From Desulfovibrio sp. UIB00 (GTDB lineage: Bacteria > Desulfobacterota > Desulfovibrionia > Desulfovibrionales > Desulfovibrionaceae), in NCBI RefSeq assembly GCF_022508225.1, contig NZ_JAETXJ010000001.1, positions 434,001 to 498,000 of the forward strand: a stretch of DNA of 64,000 bases. Reading direction: 5' to 3'. The notes beneath the pieces are model-generated. The model did no database searches and was not told the origin of the DNA. It worked only from the letters and a program-made list of their open reading frames with translations. The position numbers and the translations under genes were made by a program. Below are positions 34,637-43,327 of the stretch, in pieces. Within the stretch, counting starts at the first letter, position 1, and each line of letters begins with the position of its first letter.

Positions 34637-35406
34637 CACACGTTCTCGTCGCCCAAGTAGGCCTTGATGACATCGGGGTTGGACTGAATTTCCTGCGGCG
34701 TGCCTTTGGCAATGGTCTTGCCAAATTCCACCACGGTAATGTGCTGACACAGCGACATGACAACCTTCATCTGATGCTCGATCATCCAGATGGCGATTTT
34801 GAATTCGTCAAATATCCAGCGGATGTGCTTGATGAGGCCGTCCACGTCCGAGGAGTTCAGGCCAGCGGCGGGTTCATCAAGCAGCAGCAGCTTGGGGTCT
34901 GTGGAAAGGGCGCGGGCCAGCTCCACCCGGCGTTGCAGGCCGTAGGGGAGGTTTTTGGGAAATTCATTGGCCACATCTGCCAGCTCCATGATTTCAAGAA
35001 TCTTAGAGGCCTTTTGCCGCACGCGTTTTTCCTCGCGGCTGTAGCGCTCGTTGCAGAGCCAGGCGTCAAGCAGCCCGTATCCCAGCCTGTGGTATTGCGA
35101 CACGCAGATGTTGTCGAGCACTGTCATGTCGTTCCACAGGCGGATGTTCTGAAAGGTGCGGGCCATGCCCATGGCCGTCACCTGATGCGGCTCAAGGCGT
35201 GTATCGTATGTATGGCCGTTAAAGACAATCTGCCCCTCAGTGGCGTGATAAAAGCCGGATGCCAGATTGAACACCGTTGTTTTGCCCGCGCCGTTGGGGC
35301 CGATAAGGCCCACAAGGGAGTGGTCTTCCACGGCGATGGAAAAATCCGTTAACGCAATCAGCCCGCCGAAGCGTTGCGTGACTTCTTTCATTTCAAGCAG
35401 TGCCAA
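34636..35406 (-). CDS. livG: Branched-chain amino-acid ABC transporter ATP-binding protein LivG
   Basis: A 256-residue ATPase. Walker A is GPNGAGKT (36-43). The LivG-type Q-loop region reads MARTFQNIRLW, the signature PYGLQRRVELARAL and Walker B LLLLDEPAAGLN; EHQM follows at the switch. It pairs with LivF on the cytoplasmic face. The LivG-typical insertion between Q-loop and signature (CVSQYHRLGYGLLDAWL) is present. It is cotranscribed with livM (77 bases upstream) and overlaps livF. Confidence 0.96.
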   Translation of the reverse strand: MALLEMKEVTQRFGGLIALTDFSIAVEDHSLVGLIGPNGAGKTTVFNLASGFYHATEGQIVFNGHTYDTRLEPHQVTAMGMARTFQNIRLWNDMTVLDNICVSQYHRLGYGLLDAWLCNERYSREEKRVRQKASKILEIMELADVANEFPKNLPYGLQRRVELARALSTDPKLLLLDEPAAGLNSSDVDGLIKHIRWIFDEFKIAIWMIEHQMKVVMSLCQHITVVEFGKTIAKGTPQEIQSNPDVIKAYLGDENV

Positions 35407-35483
35407 GGTCAGCCCCCACTCGTTCTGGTTGTATCTGTATCAATGGCGCTTTCAGGACGCGCCGCCCTGGGGCCGGAATTGCT

Positions 35484-36647
35484 TTAGTCGCGCTTGCCGA
35501 AGCTTACCAGCCGTTTCAGTTTGGGGAACACATCGGTCAGTTCCCTGTTGCCCAAGAGGCCCTCGGGCCTGAACTGCATGAGCAGAATGAGAATCAGCGG
35601 GATGATGACCCACTTCCATTCCTGGCTGATGTTGAACGAATTGGGCACAAAGGGCAGCATGTGGGCCAGGTCGCTCATGGCGGGCAGGGCGAAGCGCAAA
35701 AGCTCGATCAGCAGAGTAAACATCACGGCGGCGAGCACCGAGCCGGAAAGTGAACCCATGCCGCCCAGGTACACCATGACCATGGCCTCGGTGGACTTCA
35801 TGATACCAAAGCTGTTGGCGTAGATGGAGCTGAACATGTGCGCATAAAGCGCGCCCGCCACACCGGCAATGCCCGCCGAGACCATAAAGGCCACGAGCTT
35901 CACCCGCTTGGTGTTGACGCTCATGATTTCTGCGGCAACTTCGTTCTGGCACACCGCAGGTATGCCCTTGCCAAGGGTACTGTTTACCAGACGGTACAGC
36001 ATCATGGTGGTGATCATAACGCCAAGCAGCATCCAGATCATCATCCAGGGGATGTCGGCCACGTTCTCCATGGCGCGCACCACGCCGCGCATGCCCGTAA
36101 GGCCGCGCGGGCCGCCCACAAAGTCAATATTGATGATAAGCGAAATGATGATGTAGTTGGCGGCAATGGTGATGATTGCCAGATAGTCGTCACGGGTTTT
36201 GAACGAAGGCAGGGCCACCAGCAGGCCAAAGAGGGCCGCCACGCCGCCCGCTGCGGCAAGCACCAGGGGAAAGAGCAGGGGCGCGAGTTCCGGCGGCAGC
36301 AGGGGCGCGCCCAACATTTTGTTCTTGGTGAACAGAATGATGGAGATAAGCCCGCCCACATAGGCCCCCACGCACATAAAACCCGCGTGACCACAGGAAA
36401 ATTCGCCCATGTAGCCGTTCACAAGGTTCAGGCTGGTGGCAAAAATAACGTTGAGGCCCATGAACTTGATGACCGAAAGCCAGTAGCCGTCAATCCACGA
36501 AAAATATTCGGCAAAAACAAGCACCAGCCCGCCGATCAGGAACAGAAGACAGTCTATCTTCCTCTGTTTGACAGCCCGTTTGATGGCATAGCCGAAGCAG
36601 AGCACGCCCAGAATCGCAAGAACCGTTTGTACAAAAAGAGGCAGCAT
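35484..36647 (-). CDS. livM: Branched-chain amino-acid ABC transporter permease LivM
   Basis: A 387-residue inner-membrane permease with about ten helices. LivM hallmarks include INLVNGYMGEFSCGHAGFM-like text (NLVNGYMGEFSCGHAGF), ALPSFKTRDDYLAIITIA and YLGGMGSLSGSVLAA. The N-terminal two helices beyond the core are usual for LivM. The C terminus is charged and cytoplasmic. It starts 13 bases after the livH stop, so it is one operon. Confidence 0.94.
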   Translation of the reverse strand: MLPLFVQTVLAILGVLCFGYAIKRAVKQRKIDCLLFLIGGLVLVFAEYFSWIDGYWLSVIKFMGLNVIFATSLNLVNGYMGEFSCGHAGFMCVGAYVGGLISIILFTKNKMLGAPLLPPELAPLLFPLVLAAAGGVAALFGLLVALPSFKTRDDYLAIITIAANYIIISLIINIDFVGGPRGLTGMRGVVRAMENVADIPWMMIWMLLGVMITTMMLYRLVNSTLGKGIPAVCQNEVAAEIMSVNTKRVKLVAFMVSAGIAGVAGALYAHMFSSIYANSFGIMKSTEAMVMVYLGGMGSLSGSVLAAVMFTLLIELLRFALPAMSDLAHMLPFVPNSFNISQEWKWVIIPLILILLMQFRPEGLLGNRELTDVFPKLKRLVSFGKRD

Positions 36648-36660
36648 TCAGACACTCCGG

Positions 36661-37575
36661 CTAGATTTTGGTCGTTTGCGGCATGCCGAAAATGCCCGTG
36701 GGCCGCACCCACAGGATGAGCAGCAGGATGGTGAAGGAAAACAGATCCATGTAGGTGGACGGCAAGAAGGCCACCACCATGATTTCTACAAATGCCAGCA
36801 TAAAGCCGCCCACAAATGCGCCGCGTATGTCGCCAATGCCGCCCACAACCGCCGCGATAAAGGCCTTCCAGCCGATCATGGCGCCCATGTAAGGCTCTAG
36901 GTTGGGGTAGCACATGGCAAAGAGCATGCCGCCAAGCCCGGCAATGCCCGAGCCAAGCACAAAGGTGACCACAATGACGCTGTCGAGCGGTATTCCCATG
37001 AGCGGCAGGGCAAAGCGGTCCCAGGAAACCGCGCGCATGGCCATTCCCACCTTGGTGCGCGTGACAATGGTCTGCAAGAACAGGAATACCAGCACCGCAG
37101 CCACAATAACCCATACTTTCAGGTTTGTGATGACCAGCGGCCCGATGGAGTACACGGTTTTGTCGATAAGCTCGGGCAGCTTGCGCTTGGTTGCCCCAAG
37201 CAGAGCAAGGTTGCCGTTTTCAAGAATAAGGCCGCACATCAGTGCGGTTATGACCACATAGAGCCTGTGCGCGCCCTTGCGGCGCAGGGGCCGATAGGCA
37301 ATGCGCTCAAGCGTAACGCCCACAAGGGCTGTGAGGCCCATTGTCAGAACAATGGTCAGCCACAGCGTCATTGGCTTTGAAAGGGCTAGGCCATCGGAAG
37401 AAACCAGATACGTGGCCACAAAAAAGGAAATGTAGGCCCCAACCATAAAAATATCGCCGTGGGCGAAGTTGATGAGGCGCAGAACCCCGTAAACCAAGGT
37501 GTAGCCCAAGGCGATGAGGGCGTAAAAGCTGCCCCATTGCAAGGCGTTGAGGGTCTGTTGCAGCAGAAAGTCCAT
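36661..37575 (-). CDS. livH: Branched-chain amino-acid ABC transporter permease LivH
   Basis: A 304-residue permease with about eight helices. It has the LivH signature ALGYTLVYGVLRLINFAHGD near the N terminus and FIAAVVGGIGDIRGAFVGG near residue 240. It forms the heterodimeric channel with LivM. It is separated from livK by 363 bases containing a strong hairpin, which would allow much higher expression of the binding protein than of the membrane parts. Confidence 0.95.
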   Translation of the reverse strand: MDFLLQQTLNALQWGSFYALIALGYTLVYGVLRLINFAHGDIFMVGAYISFFVATYLVSSDGLALSKPMTLWLTIVLTMGLTALVGVTLERIAYRPLRRKGAHRLYVVITALMCGLILENGNLALLGATKRKLPELIDKTVYSIGPLVITNLKVWVIVAAVLVFLFLQTIVTRTKVGMAMRAVSWDRFALPLMGIPLDSVIVVTFVLGSGIAGLGGMLFAMCYPNLEPYMGAMIGWKAFIAAVVGGIGDIRGAFVGGFMLAFVEIMVVAFLPSTYMDLFSFTILLLILWVRPTGIFGMPQTTKI

Positions 37576-37938
37576 AGGCTACCCAAAAATGCTGACGGTT
37601 ACAGTGTGCAAATCCTGTGGCGCAGTTTTGTTAATTCCTGGTCAAAACCCGAATGCTGAGCGGCAGTGCGCGTATGTGCCCCCTGAACCGCCCGTTCAAG
37701 CAAAAAACACTTTGCTCCAAGGGGGCTTACGGCAGCGGTGCAAGGCAAGCCTCACCTCTGCATACTTTTAATCCCCAAAAACGCAAAAAACCATTCCTGA
37801 TTCGTAATGGGGTTCAGTCAAAGGCAAAAAAATATCGATCTGATCTGTGCGCAGATTTTATCCGCAGCGGCTGTTTTGCCGCCGCGCGGCCCCCTGTGGT
37901 TGGGCCGCGCGGCAGAGCCAATTACCTGCTGATGTCTG
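37576..37938 (-). promoter_or_regulatory. livK-livH intergenic region with stem-loop (37881-37913)
   Basis: The 363-base gap contains GCCGCGCGGCCC (37881-37892) pairing with GGGCCGCGCGGC (37902-37913), a 12-bp GC-rich stem about 25 bases after the livK stop. No U-run follows on the minus strand, so it looks like a 3'-end stabiliser or partial attenuator. Nothing else is recognisable in the gap; an internal promoter for livH is possible. Confidence 0.6.
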
Positions 37939-39108
37939 CTATTTGGGGCAGACAGATTCCACAAAGGCGAACGCGCCGGTTTCCGTCACGCGCACGATAA
38001 CCGCGCACTTGATGGGGTCGCGGTTTTCGTCAAACTTCATGCTGCCGGTGATGCCGTCAAAGTTAGCCATGCCAGCCATGTTGTCGCGAATGATCTTGCG
38101 TTCTTTCTTGAGGTCGGGATCAATCTTGCCAGCCTTCTGGATGGCCTGAAGCACGATATTGATGGAGTCCCAGGTCAGAGCGGCAACGTCGTCAGGCACA
38201 TAGCCGTACTTGGCCTTGTACTTGTCGATGAATTCCTTGGTTTTGCCAGTCGCGCCCTCGGCGGTGTAGTGGGTGGAGAAGAACTGATCCACACAGTCTT
38301 TGCCGCAAAGGTTGAAAAGCTCGGCGGAACCCCATGCATCGGAACCCATGAAGGGCCCCTTGTAGCCGAGGTCACGGGCTTGAGGCACGATAAGGGCCGC
38401 AAAGCTGTAGTTTTCAGGCACAAATATGAAGTCGGGTTTTGCCGCGATGATCTTGGTCAGCTGGGCAGAGAAATCCTGGTCTTTGGGACCGTGCGATTCC
38501 ATGGCCACCACAGAACCTTTGCCGTGAGTCTTTTCAAAGGCTTCCTTGAAGTTGTCGGCAAGTCCCTTGGAGTAGTCGTTGGATACTTCAAACAGAACGG
38601 CGGCCTTTTTGGCGTTGAACTTCTTGGTGGTGAAGTCCACGGCCACAGGAGCCTGGAAGGGGTCAAGGAAGGCCCCACGGAAGACCCAGGGGCGATCCTT
38701 GGTGGCGTCGGGGTTGGTGGACCAGGGGGTGATCATGGGCACCTGCTCGTCATTGGCTACAGCGCCCGCAGGCACGGCCTGGCGGGAAGACTGGGGGCCA
38801 ACGATGGCCATGACTTTGTCGCGCTCAATGAGCTTGAGGGTCACGTTAACGGCAGACTCGGGTTTGGATTCATTGTCTTCATAAATGAATTCAAGCGGGT
38901 ACATCTTGTCGCCCACTTTCAGCCCGCCCTTGGCATTGATCTCTTCCTTCAGCATTTCAGCCGCATACTTGGAGCCTTCGCCCACCTTGGGGATTTCACC
39001 AGTAAGCGGGATGGGGAACCCGATTTTGATCGGAGCTTCTGCGGCCATGGCCGCTTGCCCCACAAAGAGAGACAGGGCGCAAACTGACGCTACTTTCAGC
39101 AAATTCAT
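37939..39108 (-). CDS. livK: Branched-chain amino-acid (or related) periplasmic binding protein LivK
   Basis: A 389-residue periplasmic solute receptor for the HAAT transporter. The signal peptide (about 1-22) ends AAMAAEAP. The mature part begins IKIGFPIPLTGEIPKVGEGS, typical of type I Liv receptors. IVGPQSSRQAVPAGAVANDE and FIDKYKAKYGYVPDDVAA are family-like. ATG 39108 has GGGAGG five bases upstream; the longer open frame does not. Ligand specificity within the family (Leu/Ile/Val, other amino acids, amides) cannot be read from sequence. First gene of the operon. Confidence 0.93.
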   Translation of the reverse strand: MNLLKVASVCALSLFVGQAAMAAEAPIKIGFPIPLTGEIPKVGEGSKYAAEMLKEEINAKGGLKVGDKMYPLEFIYEDNESKPESAVNVTLKLIERDKVMAIVGPQSSRQAVPAGAVANDEQVPMITPWSTNPDATKDRPWVFRGAFLDPFQAPVAVDFTTKKFNAKKAAVLFEVSNDYSKGLADNFKEAFEKTHGKGSVVAMESHGPKDQDFSAQLTKIIAAKPDFIFVPENYSFAALIVPQARDLGYKGPFMGSDAWGSAELFNLCGKDCVDQFFSTHYTAEGATGKTKEFIDKYKAKYGYVPDDVAALTWDSINIVLQAIQKAGKIDPDLKKERKIIRDNMAGMANFDGITGSMKFDENRDPIKCAVIVRVTETGAFAFVESVCPK

Positions 39109-39865
39109 GAAGGCCTCCCGAGTTTTATGTGCAGTTACAGGGGTGTACCAAAAATACGGTAAGGCTGAACAAAGCAAAAAATATTCCGTTTTGCTAAGTT
39201 GCTGGAAAAGAACACAATTTGTAAAATTTAGCTACACAAAAAATACGTTTTGGTAGCTTTTTATGCGTAAACACCACAAAACAGTGAAAAAATAAAACGA
39301 TAACCAGAGCATGAATCTTGTCGCATATGTGGTATCGCAAGTCAAATATGATACCATGACGGGGGGAGCCATTAGATTATTCTGTGAGATATTATAGTAA
39401 TATGCTGAATTAAAAAATCTTTTTTTGAGTTATCAGCCCGGTGACATTTCAGTCCTGCGGGCCTTCTGACCGTGAGCATACGCTTTGCGGCTAGGAAATT
39501 ATATCGCTTAAATATGCAACCATCTGTTTATTAAGGTGAAATTGTTTTTAAAGTGAAAAATACTTTTTTGTCGATTTTGTGGGAGGGTTGCGCCCGCATT
39601 GTCGGTATTGTGCCTGGAAAATCAAAAAATATAAAATTATTTTAGCTTGTTATCATATTCTACGAACTGGTAGGCCTTGTGAAACGCGCCGCTGCCGGAG
39701 CCTGATGAACCCCTGTTCGCAGCACTGCCGCCAGCTACGTTTTCTGCGCCGCTTCTGCGTTGCGTCAGACATGGCAGAGCACCCTGACAGACTAAAAAAA
39801 CCTGCGGTATATAAGCACGATTCAGCGGCAAAAGCCACAGAAAAAGATTGCCTGGATTGCCTGGG
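39109..39865. other. Long AT-rich intergenic region upstream of livK
   Basis: About 757 bases between the livK start and the upstream gamma-glutamyltransferase stop. It is strongly AT-rich from 39180 to 39660 and must contain the livK promoter. A dyad TGGTATC (39330-39336), N13, GATACCA (39350-39356) is a regulator-site candidate. I see no gene and no clear terminator for the enzyme gene. Confidence 0.5.
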
Positions 39866-41530
39866 TCAATAACCAGCAGCCAGCCCGTCGCTGCGCGGAT
39901 CAGTTGCTCCAAACAACATCCCGGTATCCTGATTACAAAGAATGGCTCCGGCATGGCCCATCAGGTCGCTGAAGTCAGCGATGCGTTCCACCGAATGTCC
40001 CTGTTTGGTGAGTGCTTGGGCCAATTGGGGGCTGAAGCGGCCCTCAAGCCGAAGATTGTTCATCGGCAGGCCCCAGCTCCGGCCATACAGCCAGCGCGGT
40101 GCGGCCACAGCATCGTGCGGACTCAGGCCAAAATCTACCATTCTGGTGACTATGGCCGCCTGCGTCTGGGGTTGCCCCTCGCCGCCCATGGTGCCGTAAA
40201 CCAGCCAGGGCTTGCCGTTTTTGCGCAGCATGGGCGGGTTGAGCGTGTGCATGGTGCGTTTGCGCGGTTCCAGCCTGTTAACGTGGCTGGGATCAAGTGA
40301 AAAAAAACTGCCTCGGTTTTGCAGCAGGATGCCCGTGTCGCCCGCCACAAGGCCCGAGCCAAAGTCGTGAAAAATGCTCTGAATGGCAGAAACAGCGTTC
40401 CCCTCAGCGTCCACCACGCCGAACCAGCAGGTGTCGCCCTTGGGTTCCAGAGGGTTGGTAGGGCAGAGCGCGCGGGCAGGGTCAATGCGACGGGCAAGCT
40501 CGCGCCCATGCTCCGGAGACAGCAGATAATCTACAGGAATGTCGGCAAAGTCGGGATCAGTCACATGAGCATCGCGATCGGCAAAGGCCAGCTTGGTGGC
40601 TTCAACTATAGTATGCAGGTATGCGGCGCTGCCCTCTCCCATGCCTTGGATATCCAGATGCTCAAGGATGTTGAGTATGGAGAGCGAAGCCAGACCCTGG
40701 GTATTGGGCGGCAGGTTGCAGCACTCAAGGCCTCGGTAGCGCACACGCAGGGGTGTGACGGTTTCTGCCTGATGTGCGGCGAAATCCCGCGCTGTGAGCA
40801 GACCGCCGTTGCTGGCAAGCCAGCGGGTCAGGCGCTCGGCCAGTTCGCCTTCATAAAATACGCGCGCGCCTTCGCGGGCGATGAGGTCAAGAGTCGCGGC
40901 AAGCTCGGGCAGACGCAGCACCGCCCCAGTTGGGGGGGGCGTGCCATTGGGTAAAAACGTGCTGGCAAAGCCGGGAAACCGCTGCAATTGCCGATAGCCC
41001 GTCGTGTCTGGCTTGCAGTCTTCATGCAGCCAGTGGGCCAGGGAGGGCGTTACGGCAAAACCTTCTGCCGCAAGGCTGATGGCCTCTTGCAGCAGGTCGC
41101 CCAAGGCAAGAGGGCTGCCCCATGAGCGGCTGAGCGTATGCGCGGCATCCCAACCAGAAACCACACCGGGCACAGTGCAGGCAGACAGCGGCCCGCGCAG
41201 AGGAATGGACACAAGGCCCTTTTGCGCAAAGAAATCCCGCGTGACATTTTCGCCAGAGCGCCCACAGGCGTTGATGCCGTGCAGCGCGCCAGTTGCGGCC
41301 TCGTGCGCCAGCCAGAAGTTATCGCCGCCGATGCTGCACATCTGCGGGTACACAACGGCCAGCACTGCTGCCACGGCCACGGCGGCGTCAAGGGCGGTGC
41401 CGCCCTTACGCAGAATATCCACGCCTGCCTGTGTGGCCAGGTAGTGCGGCGAGGTGACCATGCCCCGCGTGGTCATGGGGTCAAAACGTTGGGATTCCGT
41501 TTCCGCATAGGGGCTGGCTGCAAAATTCAT
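39866..41530 (-). CDS. Gamma-glutamyltransferase-family Ntn hydrolase, cytoplasmic
   Basis: A 554-residue member of the self-cleaving gamma-glutamyltransferase family. The chain begins RGMVTSPHYLATQAGVDILR with no signal peptide. The autoprocessing site is in KGDTCWFGVVDAEGNAVS, where the Thr near residue 365 becomes the N-terminal nucleophile of the small subunit. Later GGEGQPQTQAAIV and substrate-binding LNNMR-like elements follow. The family includes glutathione hydrolases and relatives such as YwrD and oxamate amidohydrolase HpxW; lack of a signal and the GDT(C/T)-type site favour the cytosolic YwrD/HpxW branch. It lies upstream of livK but is separated from it by 757 bases. Confidence 0.86.
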   Translation of the reverse strand: MNFAASPYAETESQRFDPMTTRGMVTSPHYLATQAGVDILRKGGTALDAAVAVAAVLAVVYPQMCSIGGDNFWLAHEAATGALHGINACGRSGENVTRDFFAQKGLVSIPLRGPLSACTVPGVVSGWDAAHTLSRSWGSPLALGDLLQEAISLAAEGFAVTPSLAHWLHEDCKPDTTGYRQLQRFPGFASTFLPNGTPPPTGAVLRLPELAATLDLIAREGARVFYEGELAERLTRWLASNGGLLTARDFAAHQAETVTPLRVRYRGLECCNLPPNTQGLASLSILNILEHLDIQGMGEGSAAYLHTIVEATKLAFADRDAHVTDPDFADIPVDYLLSPEHGRELARRIDPARALCPTNPLEPKGDTCWFGVVDAEGNAVSAIQSIFHDFGSGLVAGDTGILLQNRGSFFSLDPSHVNRLEPRKRTMHTLNPPMLRKNGKPWLVYGTMGGEGQPQTQAAIVTRMVDFGLSPHDAVAAPRWLYGRSWGLPMNNLRLEGRFSPQLAQALTKQGHSVERIADFSDLMGHAGAILCNQDTGMLFGATDPRSDGLAAGY

Positions 41531-41844
41531 GATGCTTCCTGTGTGGGGTGGCTAGGTGTCGCATAGGTGCCGCCAAAAGGGTGCAAATCTGACCCAAATG
41601 GCATGCAGTGGGTAAGCCGTGGCATTGCAGCAGACTAGCGGCGGGGGCGCGGCACGTCAAACCCACGGCTCAACTCGTGCCTCAGCTGAAAAACAGACGC
41701 AAAACGTTGCTCCATACTTGGCAGGATACGGCGCACAAGCCTCATTGAGAGGTGACAAAAAAGGGCGTAAGCAGGTCTAACGCCGCGCAGGTGCGGCTAC
41801 AGATCAGTAGGCAGCCGCGCATTGCGCGACGCGAAGGACACGAT
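41531..41844. other. Intergenic region between the GGT-like and AbrB-like genes
   Basis: About 310 bases between divergent genes. It is GC-rich; I see no gene, hairpin or clear promoter. The segment just before 41845 supplies the ribosome site AAGGA of the next gene. Confidence 0.4.
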
Positions 41845-42345
41845 ATGGGTACAACAATAATGCTGTTTGCCGTGGGGCTTGCAGGAAGTTTTGTTTTTGA
41901 CCGTTTTCACCTGCCCGGCGGGGCCATGACAGGGGCCATGATCGCCGTGGTGATTTTTAAAAGCTGCGGATCCATTACCTCCCCCGACATGGCGCATTGG
42001 GTGCGCTTTATTGTCTACGGGTGCGTGGGCGTGCTTGTGGGCAACATGTATAATCCCGGCATGCTCAATGCCGTGCGCGACACCTGGCCCATGATGCTGC
42101 TTTCAACAGGCATTATTCTGATGGCGGGGCTTTTGTGCACATGGATTGCCGTGCGTTGGGGCGGGCTTTCTGTGGGCGGAGCGTATTTGGCGACCAGCCC
42201 CGGTGGATTCAATGCGGTGGTGGCACTTTCTGGCGGCACTGGGGCTGAAGCCCCCATGGTGATGGTGTACCATCTGGTGCGGATCTATGCCATTGTTTTG
42301 CTCTCGCCCATAGTTGCCAAGATGCTGTCTTATCTAGTTAAATAG
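41845..42345 (+). CDS. AbrB-family membrane protein, half-length
   Basis: A 166-residue membrane protein with five or six helices. It matches one repeat of the AbrB (putative ammonia monooxygenase/transport regulator) family: FDRFHLPGGAMTGAMIAVV, VGNMYNPGML and YLATSPGGFNAVVALSGG followed by PMVMVYHLVRI. Full-length AbrB proteins are about 350 residues with two such repeats, so this single-repeat form probably dimerises. ATG 41845 follows AAGGACACGAT. The name 'ammonia monooxygenase' in databases is misleading; transport or regulation is more likely. It is followed by a terminator. Confidence 0.85.
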   Translation: MGTTIMLFAVGLAGSFVFDRFHLPGGAMTGAMIAVVIFKSCGSITSPDMAHWVRFIVYGCVGVLVGNMYNPGMLNAVRDTWPMMLLSTGIILMAGLLCTWIAVRWGGLSVGGAYLATSPGGFNAVVALSGGTGAEAPMVMVYHLVRIYAIVLLSPIVAKMLSYLVK

Positions 42346-42404
42346 TCGTTTAACGTCAGACATCCCCCCCGTGCATGGGGGCCGCTGACAGCCAGCGATA
42401 TTGA

Positions 42405-42434
42405 GCCTCCGTCGGATCCCGCCGGGGGCTTTTT
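42405..42434 (+). terminator. Terminator of the AbrB-like gene
   Basis: GCCTCCGTCGG (42405-42415) and CCGCCGGGGGC (42419-42429) form a stem with one mismatch and one wobble, followed by TTTTTA. Its end touches the stop codon of the convergent TSUP gene. Confidence 0.68.
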
Positions 42435-43188
42435 AGCGGGCAAGCAGCAGAATCAGACCGCCCAGCCCCGGCAGCGCGACCATGCAGCTTTTGAGCAGCA
42501 ATTGCGGGGCCATGCGGGTAAACTTTGCGCCCACATACGCGCCAATGACCTGACCAACCAGAACTTGCAAGAACAGCACAAGATCCAGATGCCCGGCGGC
42601 GAGAAAACCCAAACTGCCAAAGGCCGCGATGGGCAAAATGACCAACATGGTTGTGCCAACTGTCTGATAGAGCGGTACATTGAAGATAATCAGCAGGGTC
42701 ATCTGGATAAAGGGCGTTGCCCCCACGCCGCAGGCTCCGGAAACCAGTCCGTTGAATACGCCCACCATGCCTGTCAGCAGCCAGAACTTCACGCCTCGGG
42801 TACTGGTGAAACGAAAGCTGAACAGCGGATTGGCCGGGTGAAAAACCCGCAGATAAATGAGGAAGGCAGAGAACATAAGCACCACGCCCGTCAGCGGCTT
42901 GAGCGTGGCGGAGGCAAGCCCGGACGAAATGTGCGCGCCACAGAAAGCCCCGGCGGCGCCAAACGCGCCCAGCAGCAAGCCCAGCCTGCGGTTGACGTTG
43001 CCCTCGCGAAAGTGGCTGACAGAGCCGGAGAGGGATGTAAAAGCCATGGCCGCGAGCGAGGTGCCAAGAGCAACCTGCATGGGGATGTCAAAGCCCACGC
43101 TGAGCATGGTGATCATAACCCCGGCGCCGCCAGCGCCCACAAAGCCCAGCAATATCCCCAACAAAAGCATGGCGGCAAAAACAAACAT
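42433..43188 (-). CDS. TSUP (TauE/SafE) family sulfur-compound exporter
   Basis: A 251-residue protein with eight helices. TSUP signature repeats are LLGILLGFVGAGGAGVMITML at the N terminus and VGVFNGLVSGACGVGATPFI in the second half. The family moves sulfite, sulfonates, sulfoacetate or similar anions, usually outward. ATG 43188 follows AGGTGATCT. Gene order: TDT-family gene upstream on the same strand, then a divergent CysL/YeiE-like LysR. The combination with another sulfite-efflux-type family suggests sulfite export in a sulfate-respiring cell (inference). Confidence 0.9.
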   Translation of the reverse strand: MFVFAAMLLLGILLGFVGAGGAGVMITMLSVGFDIPMQVALGTSLAAMAFTSLSGSVSHFREGNVNRRLGLLLGAFGAAGAFCGAHISSGLASATLKPLTGVVLMFSAFLIYLRVFHPANPLFSFRFTSTRGVKFWLLTGMVGVFNGLVSGACGVGATPFIQMTLLIIFNVPLYQTVGTTMLVILPIAAFGSLGFLAAGHLDLVLFLQVLVGQVIGAYVGAKFTRMAPQLLLKSCMVALPGLGGLILLLAR

Positions 43189-43327
43189 AGATCACCTGCT
43201 GCGCGGGCCGCCTCAGAGGCGGCGTAGAGTGGAGCAATTACATGCGGCGGCAGAAATCGTCGCGCAGTTCTGGCAGGCTAGCTCTACCGGGTGCGGCGCG
43301 CAAGGGTATTTTCCCCCATTCGGCAGG

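Noticed and set aside
37576-37938. Considered a riboswitch between livK and livH
   Set aside because: Only one GC-rich stem is visible; no known aptamer core was recognised and transport genes are amino-acid type.
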